A DNA stretch of 64,000 bases from Ancylobacter lacus (GTDB lineage: Bacteria > Pseudomonadota > Alphaproteobacteria > Rhizobiales > Xanthobacteraceae). Below, piece after piece: positions 8,488-18,866 of the stretch. A program made the translations under genes and the position numbers. The notes under the pieces are model-generated. The model was not told the origin of the DNA and did no database searches. It saw only the letters and a list, made by a program, of their open reading frames with translations. The stretch's first letter is position 1; each line of letters starts with the position of its first letter. The stretch is taken from the NCBI RefSeq assembly GCF_018390635.1, contig NZ_JAHBGE010000044.1, forward strand, positions 124,001-188,000, read 5' to 3'.

Positions 8488-8488
8488 C

Positions 8489-9001
8489 TCACCCCTTCCA
8501 GTGGAGGGCGCAGACGAGGGTGAAGATGCGGCGGGCGGTGCCAAAATCGAGCTGCACCTTGTCCTTCAGCCGGGCCCGCAGCAGTTCCGAGCCCTCGTTG
8601 TGCAGGCCGCGCCGGCCCATGTCGATCGCCTCGATCTGCGCCCGGCTGGCGGTGCGGATGGCGGCGTAGTAGCTCTCGCAGACCAGGAAATAATCCTTCA
8701 CCACCTTGCGCAGCGGGGTGAGCGAGAGGTGGTGCGACACCACCGGGCTGCCGTCGGGCCGGGCGATGTCCAGCACCAGCCGGTTGTCGGCGAGGCTCAC
8801 CATCAGGTCATAGGGCCCCGGCTCCGGGTCGCCGACGGGGCAGAAGCTGTTCTCCTCCAGCAGGTCGTGGATCGCCACCGCCCGCTCATGCTCGATGTCG
8901 CGGGAGGCGCGGCCGATGGAGGAGGAATCCAGCCGCACCGCCACCAGCCGCCGGGTGGCGGCGTGGGGATCGGGCGGGGAATCGGCCTCCGGCTCGGCCA
9001 T
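8489..9001 (-). CDS. UPF0262 family protein
   Basis: A 170-residue cytoplasmic protein of unknown function found almost only in alphaproteobacteria, next to hisD. Recognisable conserved stretches are [34 protein letters not shown] and the C-terminal [17 protein letters not shown]. No catalytic motif is apparent. It lies 21 bp downstream of hisD and one base upstream of the phosphatase gene, so the three are probably co-transcribed. Confidence 0.88.
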   Translation of the reverse strand: MAEPEADSPPDPHAATRRLVAVRLDSSSIGRASRDIEHERAVAIHDLLEENSFCPVGDPEPGPYDLMVSLADNRLVLDIARPDGSPVVSHHLSLTPLRKVVKDYFLVCESYYAAIRTASRAQIEAIDMGRRGLHNEGSELLRARLKDKVQLDFGTARRIFTLVCALHWKG

Positions 9002-9022
9002 GGCGGCAGCGGCCCCGGCGCG

Positions 9023-10315
9023 TCAGAGGTTGAGGCGGATGGCGACGGAGCGGGCATGGGCGTGCAGCCCCTCCGCCGTGCCGATGGCGATGGCGGCGGG
9101 GCCGAGCGCGCGCAGCTGCTCCGGGCCGCATTTCAGGATCGAGGTGCGCTTCATGAAGTCCAGCACGTTGAGGCCGGAGGAAAACCGGGCCGAGCGCGCG
9201 GTCGGCAGCACATGGTTGGAGCCGCCGACATAGTCGCCGATCGCTTCCGGCGTGTAGCCGCCGAGGAAGATCGCGCCGGCATGGCGGATGCGCGCCGCCA
9301 GCGCCTCGGCGTCGGCGGCCATGATCTCGAGATGCTCGGGGGCGACCCGGTCGACCAGCGCCGGCGCCTCGTCCAGCGAGGCGAGGCGGATGACGGCGCC
9401 GAAGTCCCGCCAGCTCGCGCCGGCGATCTCCGCGCGCGGCAGGGTGGCGAGCTGGCGCTCGACGGCGGCGATCACCGCCTCGGCGAGCGCGTCGTCGTCG
9501 GTCATGAGGATGGACTGGGCGGCGGTGTCGTGCTCGGCCTGCGCCAGCAGGTCGGCGGCGATCCAGTCCGGGTTCTGCGCCCCGTCGGCCACCACCAGCA
9601 CCTCGGAGGGGCCGGCGATCATGTCGATGCCCACCGTGCCGAAGACGTGGCGCTTGGCGGCGGCGACATAGGCGTTGCCGGGGCCGACGATCTTGGCGAC
9701 CGGGGGAATGGTCTCAGTGCCATAGGCGAGCGCGGCGACCGCCTGCGCCCCGCCGATGCGGTAGATCTCGTCGACGCCGGCGAGCCGCGCGGCGGCCAGC
9801 ACCAGCGGGTTCAGCACCCCGTCCGGGGCCGGCACCACCATGGCGAGGCGGCCGACGCCGGCCACCTTGGCCGGCACCGCGTTCATCAGCACCGAGGAGG
9901 GATAGGCGGCGGTGCCGCCCGGCACATAGAGCCCGACCGCGTCCACCGGGGTCCAGCGGTGGCCGAGCTCGACCCCCAGCGCGTCGGTGTAGCGCCCGTC
10001 CTCGGGAAGCTGGCGGGCATGGTGGGCGCGGATGCGCTCATGGGCGAGGGCGAGGGCCTCAACCGTCGCGGGATCGGCGCCGGCCACCGCCGCCTCGATC
10101 TCCGCCGCGCTCACCCGGATGCCGAGCGCGCCGAGATCGACCCGGTCGAAGCGGCGGGAGAGCTCGACCAGCGCCGCGTCGCCGCGATTGCGCACGTCCT
10201 CGACGATCGCGGCCACCGCCTCGGCGACGTCCTGCGAGACTTCGCGCTTGGTGGCGAGGAAGGCGCGGAAGGCGCTGGCGAAGTCCGGCGCGCGGGTGTC
10301 GAGGCGAAGCGGCAT
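9023..10315 (-). CDS. hisD: Histidinol dehydrogenase
   Basis: A 430-residue enzyme catalysing the last two oxidation steps of histidine synthesis, L-histidinol to L-histidine with two NAD+ and a zinc ion. Visible family features are the [28 protein letters not shown] segment (quoted in part as [14 protein letters not shown]), [11 protein letters not shown], the IAGPSEVLV strand, QAEHD with the zinc/catalytic residues, and APEHLEI with the catalytic Glu-His pair. Length is normal. The start ATG 10315 (MPLRLDTR) fits the family; the longer open frame upstream is not coding. Other his genes are not adjacent. Confidence 0.96.
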   Translation of the reverse strand: MPLRLDTRAPDFASAFRAFLATKREVSQDVAEAVAAIVEDVRNRGDAALVELSRRFDRVDLGALGIRVSAAEIEAAVAGADPATVEALALAHERIRAHHARQLPEDGRYTDALGVELGHRWTPVDAVGLYVPGGTAAYPSSVLMNAVPAKVAGVGRLAMVVPAPDGVLNPLVLAAARLAGVDEIYRIGGAQAVAALAYGTETIPPVAKIVGPGNAYVAAAKRHVFGTVGIDMIAGPSEVLVVADGAQNPDWIAADLLAQAEHDTAAQSILMTDDDALAEAVIAAVERQLATLPRAEIAGASWRDFGAVIRLASLDEAPALVDRVAPEHLEIMAADAEALAARIRHAGAIFLGGYTPEAIGDYVGGSNHVLPTARSARFSSGLNVLDFMKRTSILKCGPEQLRALGPAAIAIGTAEGLHAHARSVAIRLNL

Positions 10316-10452
10316 GGTGTGTTCCTGCGGATGCGGCCGGCGGCGTCGCCGGCCCCGCGACCTATCGCAACCGATACCACGGAACACAAGAGCCCGGGCG
10401 CCGCAGGGCCGTGGCGCCGGGTGCGGCCCGAGACCGGGCGGGTGCGATGGTG

Positions 10453-10995
10453 TCAGGCGCTGGCGTCGTGGCAGGGCACCCCGGCGGCGTCCCACGCCGG
10501 GCCGAGATCCTGGAGGCAGGATTCGAGGCATTCCACCGTGAGCTGAACCTCGCCGCCGCCGGAGAACAGGAAGGTCACCGTGCCCGAGGGGGATTCGGTC
10601 TCCTCGAAGGTCAGGGCCAGCAGGTTCAGCACCGCTTCCTTGTCGGTGAGGTCGATGCCGCGCACCCGGGCGTTCAGCACCCGCTCGAAATGCATGCCGG
10701 CGCGGCGGCGCAGGCAGGGCCCGGCGACGCGGGCGGGCTTCCGGCGGCCCCTTGCGGCGGGCGCCGCGGCCGGGGCGAAGCCGGCCATAACAGGTGAAGG
10801 GGCGAAGGCCGCTGCGGGCGTGGCGGCCTCCGCCGTCACCGCCGCCTCCCAGTCGAACCGGTTGGTCAGCAGGGCGAAGCGGTGCTCGCGGGGCAGGAAG
10901 GCCATGTCGCCGACCCGCACCACCGCATCCTGCAGATGCGCGGAGATGACCGCGAGGTCCTCGACGTCGAGCGCGATCAGCTTAAGCCCACCCAT
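10453..10995 (-). CDS. DUF2948 family protein
   Basis: A 180-residue cytoplasmic protein of the DUF2948 family, conserved between murA and hisD in Hyphomicrobiales. The N-terminus [23 protein letters not shown] and the [18 protein letters not shown] block are typical, as is the C-terminal [20 protein letters not shown] low-complexity Ala/Pro insert of about 40 residues separates the two conserved halves. Function unknown. Start ATG 10995 is the only good family-consistent start. Confidence 0.85.
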   Translation of the reverse strand: MGGLKLIALDVEDLAVISAHLQDAVVRVGDMAFLPREHRFALLTNRFDWEAAVTAEAATPAAAFAPSPVMAGFAPAAAPAARGRRKPARVAGPCLRRRAGMHFERVLNARVRGIDLTDKEAVLNLLALTFEETESPSGTVTFLFSGGGEVQLTVECLESCLQDLGPAWDAAGVPCHDASA

Positions 10996-11171
10996 GATTC
11001 CGCCTCTCGGTCCGGTTGCACAGTCCTCGTCTGTGGCTCGCAGATGGCGTTGCCCGGCCGCTGGCGCAAGGGGAGGCGGGTGCGAGAGGAGGTGGGTGCA
11101 ACGGGAGGGCTGCGCACGGCCGGCCCGTGCGACGCGCGCCACCGCGTACGGGCCCGCCCGTCGAGGCGCCG

Positions 11172-12461
<1,290 letters not shown>

Positions 12462-12589
12462 GTGGCTCGTTGCCTCCTGAAGATCGGCGGACCCAGCCGC
12501 CCGCGGGGCGGCTGGGATGATGCACGGCCGGCGCCGCGGCAGCATGTTCGTCTAGCGCGTGCGGGCGGGCGAGACAACGCGTCGCGCGT

Positions 12590-12769
12590 TCAATCCACGT
12601 CGGCCCGGCCGGGCGGCGGTGCGGGGGGAGGGGACGGGCCGTCCCCGGCCCCGCCCGCCACCGAGCGGCCGCGGGCCTGCGCCTTGCGGCGCCTCAGATT
12701 TTCCCTGAGGGCGGCGGCGAGGCGCTCGGCCCGTTCGCGGGCGGCATCGGTGTCGTCGGGTGCGGCCAT
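12590..12769 (-). CDS. Small conserved basic protein upstream of murA
   Basis: A 59-residue protein that lies just upstream of murA. The central region RLAAALRENLRRRKAQARGR is strongly basic and helical, and I recall similar short proteins with this motif beside murA in other Hyphomicrobiales; the tail is Pro/Gly-rich. No named function. The start ATG at 12769 gives a compact protein; longer open frames reach across the tRNA-Thr region and are not credible. Confidence 0.65.
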   Translation of the reverse strand: MAAPDDTDAARERAERLAAALRENLRRRKAQARGRSVAGGAGDGPSPPPAPPPGRADVD

Positions 12770-13105
12770 GGCGGGGCGGGGGCTGGAGAAGGGAGCGACA
12801 GCTTCGCCGGCATCTGTGGCTGATTCGCGTCGCCCGCACACCTCGCCGGTGGCCGCGGGAGCGGCGGGCCGTCCCCTGCGAACCCTGCTCGGCGTTGGTG
12901 GTGGCCGGGGGGCCGCCGGCGGGTTGGGGATGGGGCCGTGGCGGGGCGCCGGTTGTGGCGGACACCCGCCCGTGGCTGGCGCGAGGCTGGAGGTTCTGCA
13001 CAGGAACGGGGATAGAGTGCGGGCTTCTCGCCACAGACGCTTGCGCCGCCCGATCGTCTGTGGCAAACGTCCGCCCGCTCCGGGGCTGCAGCGCACCCCG
13101 ACGGC
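12770..13105. other. Non-coding region upstream of tRNA-Thr with a 10-bp inverted repeat
   Basis: No gene is supported in these 336 bp. The one clear structure is a perfect inverted repeat, GCCACAGACG (13030-13039) and CGTCTGTGGC (13055-13064), separated by 15 bp and lying about 40 bp upstream of tRNA-Thr. It could be a terminator-like hairpin or an operator; neither is proven. Confidence 0.45.
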
Positions 13106-13180
<75 letters not shown>

Positions 13181-13580
13181 GTTGTTCCAGGAAACATCAG
13201 CGAGAAGCCTGTACCCTCTCCCCCATGCGTTGGAGCGGAACGAACCGGGTTTGCTGTGTCAGGGCTGGGAGAGAATCCGGGGCGTTGCTCCAGGCGCCGG
13301 ATAGCCATCCAGAGCCTGAGACGACCCGCGCGGAGGCCGCTCTCGGTCGCCTCAACGACAGAGACGGCACCCGCTGCCGTGAGAGCAAGGCGCTGGGCAT
13401 CGAGCGTCTGCCCATCCTTTAGAGACCCGCGCATAGCCGAAAACGGTCGTCTTCGCCGCACATTATTCGCACCCGAATTCTGCACGGCTCGAGACGCTGA
13501 ATTCGTTCACGCGAGGTTGGCATGGCGCGCGTGGCGAACGGCCGACAAGGGAACGGCACCCGCGCCAGACCCCGCGCTGC
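13181..13580. other. Gap between tRNA-Thr and the HigBA module
   Basis: About 400 bp without a convincing gene. Base composition becomes more AT-rich towards the right end (for example around 13455-13500) than in neighbouring genes. Position directly after a tRNA 3' end and before a toxin-antitoxin pair is compatible with an old integration site, but I see no integrase and no second copy of the tRNA end within the window. Confidence 0.4.
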
Positions 13581-13597
13581 GTATCATGAAACGATAC
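13581..13597. promoter_or_regulatory. Operator 1 of higBA
   Basis: A 17-bp imperfect palindrome GTATC-N7-GATAC just upstream of the -35 box of the higBA promoter. A second copy with the same geometry overlaps the -10 box, centre to centre 36 bp. HigA, which carries the DNA-binding domain, is the likely binder. Confidence 0.55.
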
Positions 13598-13603
13598 ATC
13601 CCG

Positions 13604-13631
13604 TTGACATCGCGGTGTATCAATATATGAT
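13604..13631 (+). promoter_or_regulatory. higBA promoter
   Basis: TTGACA (13604-13609) and TATGAT (13626-13631) with a 16-bp spacer, a near-consensus sigma-70 promoter, 22 bp before the higB start codon. It is flanked and overlapped by the two GTATC-N7-GATAC sites, so autorepression is expected. Confidence 0.75.
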
Positions 13632-13633
13632 AC
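13617..13633. promoter_or_regulatory. Operator 2 of higBA
   Basis: GTATCA-N5-TGATAC, a perfect 6-bp-arm inverted repeat overlapping the -10 box of the higBA promoter. It shares the GTATC-N7-GATAC frame with operator 1. Binding here would block RNA polymerase. Confidence 0.6.
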
Positions 13634-13652
13634 GTGCATCGCGAGGGCGGCA

Positions 13653-13934
13653 ATGATCGTTTCGACCAAAGGCAAGTTCGTCGAAGCGGTCATCGCCGGC
13701 AAGGCGCCGAAGGGTTTCACCGCCGATATCCTCCGAAGCGCCGAGCGCCGCCTGCGTGCCGTTGATGCCGCCGTCGTGCTGGATGATCTGCGCTCCCCGC
13801 CGGGCAACCATCTGGAAGCCCTCTCGGGGGATAGAGCCGGCCAGCATTCGATCCGCATCAACGATCAATGGCGCATTTGCTTCCGCTGGACCGAGGCAGG
13901 CCCCGCGGATGTTGAGATTACCGACTACCACTAG
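13653..13934 (+). CDS. higB: HigB-type toxin (RelE superfamily mRNA interferase)
   Basis: A 93-residue small basic protein of the RelE/HigB superfamily, expected to cleave mRNA on the ribosome. The fold is recognisable from KAPKGFTADILRSAERRLRAVDAA at the start and the family's C-terminal pattern HSIRINDQWRICFRW followed by EITDYH, with the Arg, Trp and terminal Tyr-His residues typical of the active HigB subgroup. It comes first in the operon, toxin before antitoxin, as usual for higBA. GAGG lies upstream of ATG 13653. The gene is intact, so the module may be functional. Confidence 0.9.
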   Translation: MIVSTKGKFVEAVIAGKAPKGFTADILRSAERRLRAVDAAVVLDDLRSPPGNHLEALSGDRAGQHSIRINDQWRICFRWTEAGPADVEITDYH

Positions 13935-13950
13935 ACCAAGGAGGGTCGCC

Positions 13951-14262
13951 GTGGCTGTGAACTTCGCTCGTCCCATGCATCCTGGAGAATTTCTCCGGGA
14001 AGAGTACCTCGTTCCGCTCGGCATGAGCCCCGGCAAGCTCGCCAAGGCCCTTGGTCTGCCGCGCACGCGCATCGAGCGTATCGCGCGCGAGGAGATTGGC
14101 ATCTCGACCGACACCGCGCTCCGGCTTGCCCGCTTCTTCTCGACGACGCCGGGTTTCTGGCTCAACCTCCAGCAGGCCTATAACGTCGAGACCGAGGCGC
14201 CGAAGCTGGCGGATGATATCGCCAGGATCGAGCCTTACGCCCCGGTTGGACAGGCGGCCTGA
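13951..14262 (+). CDS. higA: HigA-type antitoxin (XRE family)
   Basis: A 103-residue antitoxin with one Xre-type helix-turn-helix. The family signature MHPGEFLREEYLVPLGMS opens the domain, followed by KLAKALGLPRTRIERI as the DNA-binding helices and FFSTTPGFWLNLQQAYN at the end. It neutralises HigB and represses the operon through the palindromes at 13581-13633. The start is taken as GTG 13951 because AAGGAGGG lies six bases upstream; an ATG nine residues in is the alternative. The gap to higB is 16 bp. Confidence 0.9.
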   Translation: MAVNFARPMHPGEFLREEYLVPLGMSPGKLAKALGLPRTRIERIAREEIGISTDTALRLARFFSTTPGFWLNLQQAYNVETEAPKLADDIARIEPYAPVGQAA

Positions 14263-14533
14263 GGCCGGCTCCAGGCTCCCTGTGTCGCCCGGCCTGCCGG
14301 CGGGCGGCGCGCGTTCCGACCGCCCGTCATCGGCAGAGCCCCGCTCCGAAATCCCGCCCCGCTCACATCAACCCGCCCATCAACCGCCGGCCGTGGTCCT
14401 CGGTGATGTCCACCAGCCCCAGACGGGCGAGGATCGAAAGACCCGCCGCCTCCGCAGAAGCGCGGGCGACCGGCGCGCGCCACGGCCGCCCCGGGCCCCG
14501 CGGGCGTGAGGCCGCCCGTGCGGCAGTCTCGAC

Positions 14534-15268
14534 CTATCGCTCCCCCATCCACGGAAAGGCCAGCACGGCGCGGGTGTAGCGTTCGATCAGGGTGCTGAAG
14601 GGGGTGCCGTCGGGCGTCGTCAGCACCGCTCGGTGTTCCAGCACCAGGGGCGGCACTGCGAGCGGGGCGGCGGGCGCCTCGCCGGGAGGTGCCGCGCCGC
14701 CGGGCGCGGACGTTGCGGGCGCCATTTCCCACCCCTCCGGCAGCGGCCGCCACAGCAGCTGGGCGGAGAGGGTGCGGCGGCGGAAGTCGAGCGGCGCCAC
14801 CACCCGGCCGAAGGCGGTGTCGGTGGTCTCCAGCGTGCGGTTCATCTCCGGCGTCAGCCGCTCCGGCAGGTACCAGTTGTCGGCCTCCGAGAGCACCAGC
14901 GTGCCGCAGCGCAGCTGCACGCGGCGGTGATTCACCGGCGCGTCGGGGCCGACCTTCAGCAGGTCGCGGATTTCCGTGCCCGGCGCGTCCCCCGCATCCG
15001 GCAGGCGGTCGGCGACGATCTTGGTGCCGTCCGGGGCGAGGCGATGGGCGCCGCACCAGCGGTCGAGCGTCAGCGTGGCGCTGGCATTGGCAAGGAGGTC
15101 GGCATTGAGGCCCTGCAGCAGCGCCAGCGCCTGAAGCCGGGCAGCCCGGCTGTCGGGCCAGTCCGGCCCGGCCGGCTCCAGCGCCCGGGCCGCCGTCGCG
15201 CCGGCGAGCAGCGCGGGTGGCCCGCCCGCCAGCAGCGCCAGCAGAAGCGCCACCGCGAGCCGGCGCAT
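14534..15268 (-). CDS. Exported protein with chorismate-lyase-like pattern
   Basis: A 244-residue protein with a clear signal peptide (MRRLAVALLLALLAGG... ending in an Ala-rich region near residue 30). The mature part has a pattern resembling the UbiC/DUF98 chorismate-lyase-like fold: RRVQLRCGTLVLSEADNWY, then LTPEMNRTLETTDTAFGRVV and a C-terminal LEHRAVLTTPDGTPFSTLIE strand pair. A classical cytoplasmic chorismate lyase is not exported, so the role must differ, and the similarity is tentative. Start ATG 15268 was chosen because the signal peptide then begins at once; ATG 15307 is an alternative. Single gene, no obvious partner. Confidence 0.55.
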   Translation of the reverse strand: MRRLAVALLLALLAGGPPALLAGATAARALEPAGPDWPDSRAARLQALALLQGLNADLLANASATLTLDRWCGAHRLAPDGTKIVADRLPDAGDAPGTEIRDLLKVGPDAPVNHRRVQLRCGTLVLSEADNWYLPERLTPEMNRTLETTDTAFGRVVAPLDFRRRTLSAQLLWRPLPEGWEMAPATSAPGGAAPPGEAPAAPLAVPPLVLEHRAVLTTPDGTPFSTLIERYTRAVLAFPWMGER

Positions 15269-15591
15269 GCCGGTTGCGGGGCCGCCGACGCTTCCGGCGC
15301 CTGTCATGCCCGTTCCCGCGCCTCTCGCTCCCCCACCTTCGAAATCCGCGTCGTGGCGACGAACCTTCGCCCCGGTCCGCGCCGGCGGCGCGGTCTGCCC
15401 GGCGCGCGGCGCCTCCTCTCGCCGGCGGTGTGAAGGGCCGTCTTTCCGGGGGAAGCCGGCGCGGCGGCCCGGCGGGCGAGGCAGAAGGGCGCGGTTCGGC
15501 ATGGAAAATCTCCGGCGAGGCGGAAAGGCTGCCACGTCGCGGCGGCCGGGGAAACCCGTCCCGTGGCCGGCGGGATGGAACCTTCCGCTCG

Positions 15592-15616
15592 GGAACGGAC
15601 GGGGGTCTGCACCGTT
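15592..15616 (+). promoter_or_regulatory. EcfG-type general stress promoter
   Basis: GGAAC (15592-15596) and CGTT (15613-15616) are separated by 16 bp, an exact match to the alphaproteobacterial EcfG consensus. The expected start point is about 45 bp upstream of the ATG of the proline-rich protein. The surrounding 401-bp gap (15269-15669) holds no other gene. Confidence 0.6.
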
Positions 15617-15669
15617 GACCCCGGCGCACCGGGTCCCTCCCGCGTGCCGAGGCAACGGAGCACCGCCCC

Positions 15670-15915
15670 ATGGCCATCGTCCCCACCCCGCCGCAGACCC
15701 CGACCCCCGGTCCCGACATTCCGCCCCCGGCGGATTCCCCGGAATCGGAGCCGACCCCGATCGAGGATCCGATGCCCCCGCCCGGTCAGGCGCCCGACAT
15801 CGTGCCCAATCGCGACGTGCCGGAGATCATGCCGGGCGAGACCCCGCCGGAGCTGCCGCCGGGAACCCCGCCGCCCGACATCGTGCCGCCCGACCAGCCG
15901 ACGCCGACATTTTGA
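15670..15915 (+). CDS. Small proline-rich acidic protein
   Basis: An 81-residue protein made up almost wholly of Pro, Thr, Glu, Asp and Gly, with repeats of the type PPG-x-x-P and IVP (DIVPNRDVPEIMPGE, then DIVPPDQPTPTF). It has no signal peptide and no hydrophobic segment and should be unfolded. I do not recognise a named function. The upstream EcfG-like promoter suggests induction in the general stress response. Its strong codon bias in this frame and the promoter argue that it is a real gene despite the low complexity. Confidence 0.6.
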   Translation: MAIVPTPPQTPTPGPDIPPPADSPESEPTPIEDPMPPPGQAPDIVPNRDVPEIMPGETPPELPPGTPPPDIVPPDQPTPTF

Positions 15916-15920
15916 GACGG

Positions 15921-17729
15921 TCAGGCCGCCTGCCGCAGCGGGTCGCCCGTAGCGGCGGGCGGCTCTGCCGTGGGCGCGGCGCGGGCGGCGATCTCCTCGG
16001 GAATGGCGCACCACAGCCGGCGCTGCAGGAAGGCGCCGAGGTCGGGCCGCGCGGTGACGACGGTCAGCGGCACGGCGAGCAGCAGCCCGGCATAGGCCGG
16101 CGCGGCGAGAAGTGGCGCCAGCGGGTCGAGCGCGGCCAGCGCCAGCGCCGCCGCCGCCCCGGTCAGCGTCTCCGGCCAGAAGCGCCGCAATGCCTCCCGC
16201 CAGCCCACGGTGTGGCTGTCGCGGGCCTGCCCGCCCCAGCCGGCGCGGCGCCCGGCCAGCATCCGCCCGAGCGTGACGGTGTTGCCGAAGGCGGCGATGG
16301 GGGTGAACAGCAGGGCGAACACGGTTTCCGCCGCGCAGCCGGCGAGGAAGCGCCCGGCGCCGCCGAACCGCGCCCGCTCGGCCGGGCGGGCCAGCACGTC
16401 CAGCGCGGCGGCGATCTTCGGGGCGAACAGCACGAGAAAGCCGCAGCCCAGCAGGACGAGCGCCGGGCCGGACGCCAGCCAGCCGGCCGCCCCGTCGTGG
16501 CGCAGCGCCTGCACCAGCAGCAGCGTCCACAGCGCGAGATAGAGCGGCGAGCCGAGGAACATCAGCACCGCCAGCACCAGTTGAAGGCGGCTCACCGCCC
16601 GCAGCCCCGGCAGGCCGAGCAGGGCGAGATATTGCAGATTGCCCCGGCACCAGCGGGCGTCGCGGCGCATGTGCTCGATCAGCTCGGTCGGGTTCTCCTC
16701 GAAGCTGCCGGTCTCGTCCGGCTCCACCCGCACCTCGTAGCCGGCGCGGCGCATCAGCACCGCCTCGATCTGGTCGTGGGAGAGGATGGGCCCGGCAAGC
16801 GGGCCACGGCCGGCGATTTCCGGCAGGTCGCAATGGGCGAGGAAGGGCGCGAGCCGCAGCAGGGCGTTGTGGCCCCAATAGGGGCCGCAGTCGGCCTGCC
16901 ACCAGGCGCTGCCCAGCGTGTAGGAGCGCATGCCGAGCCGCATGCCGAACTGGAACAGCCGCGCCAGCGGGCTCGCCGAGGGCCGCCCCACCGCGAGGCT
17001 CTGCAGGATGCCGAGCCGCGGCGTCGCCTCCATGACGCGCGCCATCCGCACCATGCGGGCGCCGGTCATCAGGCTGTCGGCGTCCAGCACGAGGATGAAG
17101 TCGATGCCGGCGAGCGTGGCGCAATGCGCGCGGATATTGCCGGCCTTGAAGCCGGCATTGTCGCGGCGGCGGCGGTAGCGCAGGGCGAGCGGGCTCGCCG
17201 CCGCCAGCGCCGCGGCGCCGGCCTCTTCCGCCGCGGCGAGCGCGGGGTCGTCGGTGTCGGAGAGGATATGCAGCTCGAAGCGCCCGCCCTCCGGCAGGCT
17301 GGCGAGGTCCGCCAGCATCTGCCGGGCATTGCCGAACACCCGGGCGGGGTCCTCGTTGCGGATGCACAGCAGGATCGCGGTGCGCGCCGTCAGCGGCGTG
17401 GCCGTGTCGGCGCCGTGCCGGGCCGGCGGGCACACCGCCGCCACCGGATCGGCCGAGAGCCGCATCAGCGCGAGGCCGACCAGCGCGTTGCCCAGACCGA
17501 GCAGCGGCCAGGGCAGATAGAGCACGAAGGCCAGCAGGAGAGCGATGTCGACCCCGTCGAAGCCGCCCGGCGCCAGCGTCGCGGCGAACAGCGCGACGAG
17601 CCCGGCGCCGGCCGCGGCGAGGCCCAGCGCGAAGCCGCGCCGCCGCCACGCCACCGCGCGCTCGCCGGCTTGTGTTGCCCCGGCGGTGGAGCCGGGTCCG
17701 CCGGTCGGGGTAGGGTGGCTGGCATGCAT
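15921..17729 (-). CDS. mdoH: Glucans biosynthesis glucosyltransferase H
   Basis: A 602-residue inner-membrane glycosyltransferase (family GT2) that polymerises UDP-glucose into the backbone of osmoregulated periplasmic glucans. The catalytic domain sits between membrane segments: ILLCIRNEDPARVF, then LVLDADSLM with the DxD, SHDQIEAVLMRRAGYEV, and RWCRGNLQYL as the QxxRW equivalent. Hydrophobic segments lie at about 30-85 and again throughout the C-terminal 250 residues. The partner mdoG/opgG is not in the window. The ribosome site before ATG 17729 is poor. It is divergent from the next gene, sharing a 98-bp promoter region. Confidence 0.92.
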   Translation of the reverse strand: MHASHPTPTGGPGSTAGATQAGERAVAWRRRGFALGLAAAGAGLVALFAATLAPGGFDGVDIALLLAFVLYLPWPLLGLGNALVGLALMRLSADPVAAVCPPARHGADTATPLTARTAILLCIRNEDPARVFGNARQMLADLASLPEGGRFELHILSDTDDPALAAAEEAGAAALAAASPLALRYRRRRDNAGFKAGNIRAHCATLAGIDFILVLDADSLMTGARMVRMARVMEATPRLGILQSLAVGRPSASPLARLFQFGMRLGMRSYTLGSAWWQADCGPYWGHNALLRLAPFLAHCDLPEIAGRGPLAGPILSHDQIEAVLMRRAGYEVRVEPDETGSFEENPTELIEHMRRDARWCRGNLQYLALLGLPGLRAVSRLQLVLAVLMFLGSPLYLALWTLLLVQALRHDGAAGWLASGPALVLLGCGFLVLFAPKIAAALDVLARPAERARFGGAGRFLAGCAAETVFALLFTPIAAFGNTVTLGRMLAGRRAGWGGQARDSHTVGWREALRRFWPETLTGAAAALALAALDPLAPLLAAPAYAGLLLAVPLTVVTARPDLGAFLQRRLWCAIPEEIAARAAPTAEPPAATGDPLRQAA

Positions 17730-17827
17730 GAGCGGGATTCGCCGGTGGGAGAGGTGACCTATGACCGACTTTACGGCGGAACCGGGTCGGCGGATGCCCG
17801 CGCCGGGAGCGATGACGGAGCCGTGAG

Positions 17828-18805
17828 ATGAACGGATCGGACACCGCCCGCGCCTTCTGGACCGTCGCCCGCCAGCGCGGCGAGCTGCGGGCGGCCGCGC
17901 TCGCCCCGGCGGGTGAGGACGAAGTGATGGTGCGCACGCTCTTCAGCGGCATCAGCCGCGGCACCGAGCGGCTGATCTTCGAGGGGCGGGTGCCGGTCTC
18001 GGAGCAGGGCCGCATGCGCGCCCCGTTCCAGGGCGGGGATTTCCCGTTCCCGGTGAAATATGGCTATGCCGCCGTCGGCGTGGTCGAGGCGGGGGAGGCG
18101 GCGCTGCTGGGGCGCACCGTCTTCGTGCTGCACCCGCATCAGGACCGCTTCGTGGTGCCGGCCGAGGCGGCGCGGCTGCTGCCCGCCGGCCTGCCGCCGC
18201 GCCGGGCCGTGCTCGCCGCCAACATGGAGACGGCGCTGAACGGGCTGTGGGATTCCGGCGCCGGGCCGGGCGACCGCATCGTCGTGGTGGGGGGCGGCGC
18301 GGTCGGGCTGCTGGTCGCCCATCTCGCCGGCCGCCTGCCGGGAACCGAGACCGTGCTGGTGGATGTCGATGCCGCCCGGGCGCCGCTGGCCCGGGCGCTC
18401 GGCGTCGGCTTCGCCGCGCCCGACGCGGTGCCCTCGGGCGCCGATGTGGTGTTCCACGCCAGCGCCAGCGACGCCGGCCTCGCCACCGCGCTCGCCGTTG
18501 CCGGCGACGAGGCGAGCGTGGTGGAAATGAGCTGGTACGGCGCCGGCGCGGTCGCGGCCCCGCTCGGCGGCGCCTTCCATGCCGGCCGGCTGCGGCTGAT
18601 CTCCAGCCAGGTCGGGCGCATCTCGCCCGGACGGCGGCCGCGCTGGTCCTATGCCCGCCGGCTGTCCAAGGCGCTGGAGCTGCTGGAGGACCCCCGGCTC
18701 GACGCGCTGCTGGGCCAGCCCGTGCCGTTCGCGCAGATGCCCGACCGGATGGCGGAGCTGCTCGCCGGGCCGGCGCCGTGCCCGGTCATCGCCTATCCCG
18801 AGTGA
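17828..18805 (+). CDS. Zinc-type alcohol dehydrogenase-like (MDR) oxidoreductase
   Basis: A 325-residue medium-chain dehydrogenase/reductase. The nucleotide-binding motif [18 protein letters not shown] lies at about 152-170, preceded by the substrate-domain segment [13 protein letters not shown]. The usual zinc motif GHE is absent (KYGYA at its place), so it may work without catalytic zinc. It is the first gene of a four-gene plus-strand group (MDR, PTPS-like, glycosyltransferase, methyltransferase). Context suggests a redox step on a pteridine-like or polyol intermediate; the substrate is unknown. A bacteriochlorophyll-type BchC role is unlikely because no photosynthesis genes are present. 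Confidence 0.75.
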   Translation: MNGSDTARAFWTVARQRGELRAAALAPAGEDEVMVRTLFSGISRGTERLIFEGRVPVSEQGRMRAPFQGGDFPFPVKYGYAAVGVVEAGEAALLGRTVFVLHPHQDRFVVPAEAARLLPAGLPPRRAVLAANMETALNGLWDSGAGPGDRIVVVGGGAVGLLVAHLAGRLPGTETVLVDVDAARAPLARALGVGFAAPDAVPSGADVVFHASASDAGLATALAVAGDEASVVEMSWYGAGAVAAPLGGAFHAGRLRLISSQVGRISPGRRPRWSYARRLSKALELLEDPRLDALLGQPVPFAQMPDRMAELLAGPAPCPVIAYPE

Positions 18806-18866
18806 ACAGGCCGGCGTTCCGTTGCGTAGACAGAACGCGAGGCCGGCGAAAAGGAGAGACCCGCCC

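Noticed and set aside
14263-14533. Possible remnant encoding LARLGLVDITEDHGRR on the minus strand (about 14363-14460)
   Set aside because: The segment looks protein-like but has no start codon, no ribosome site and no recognisable family; too short to support.
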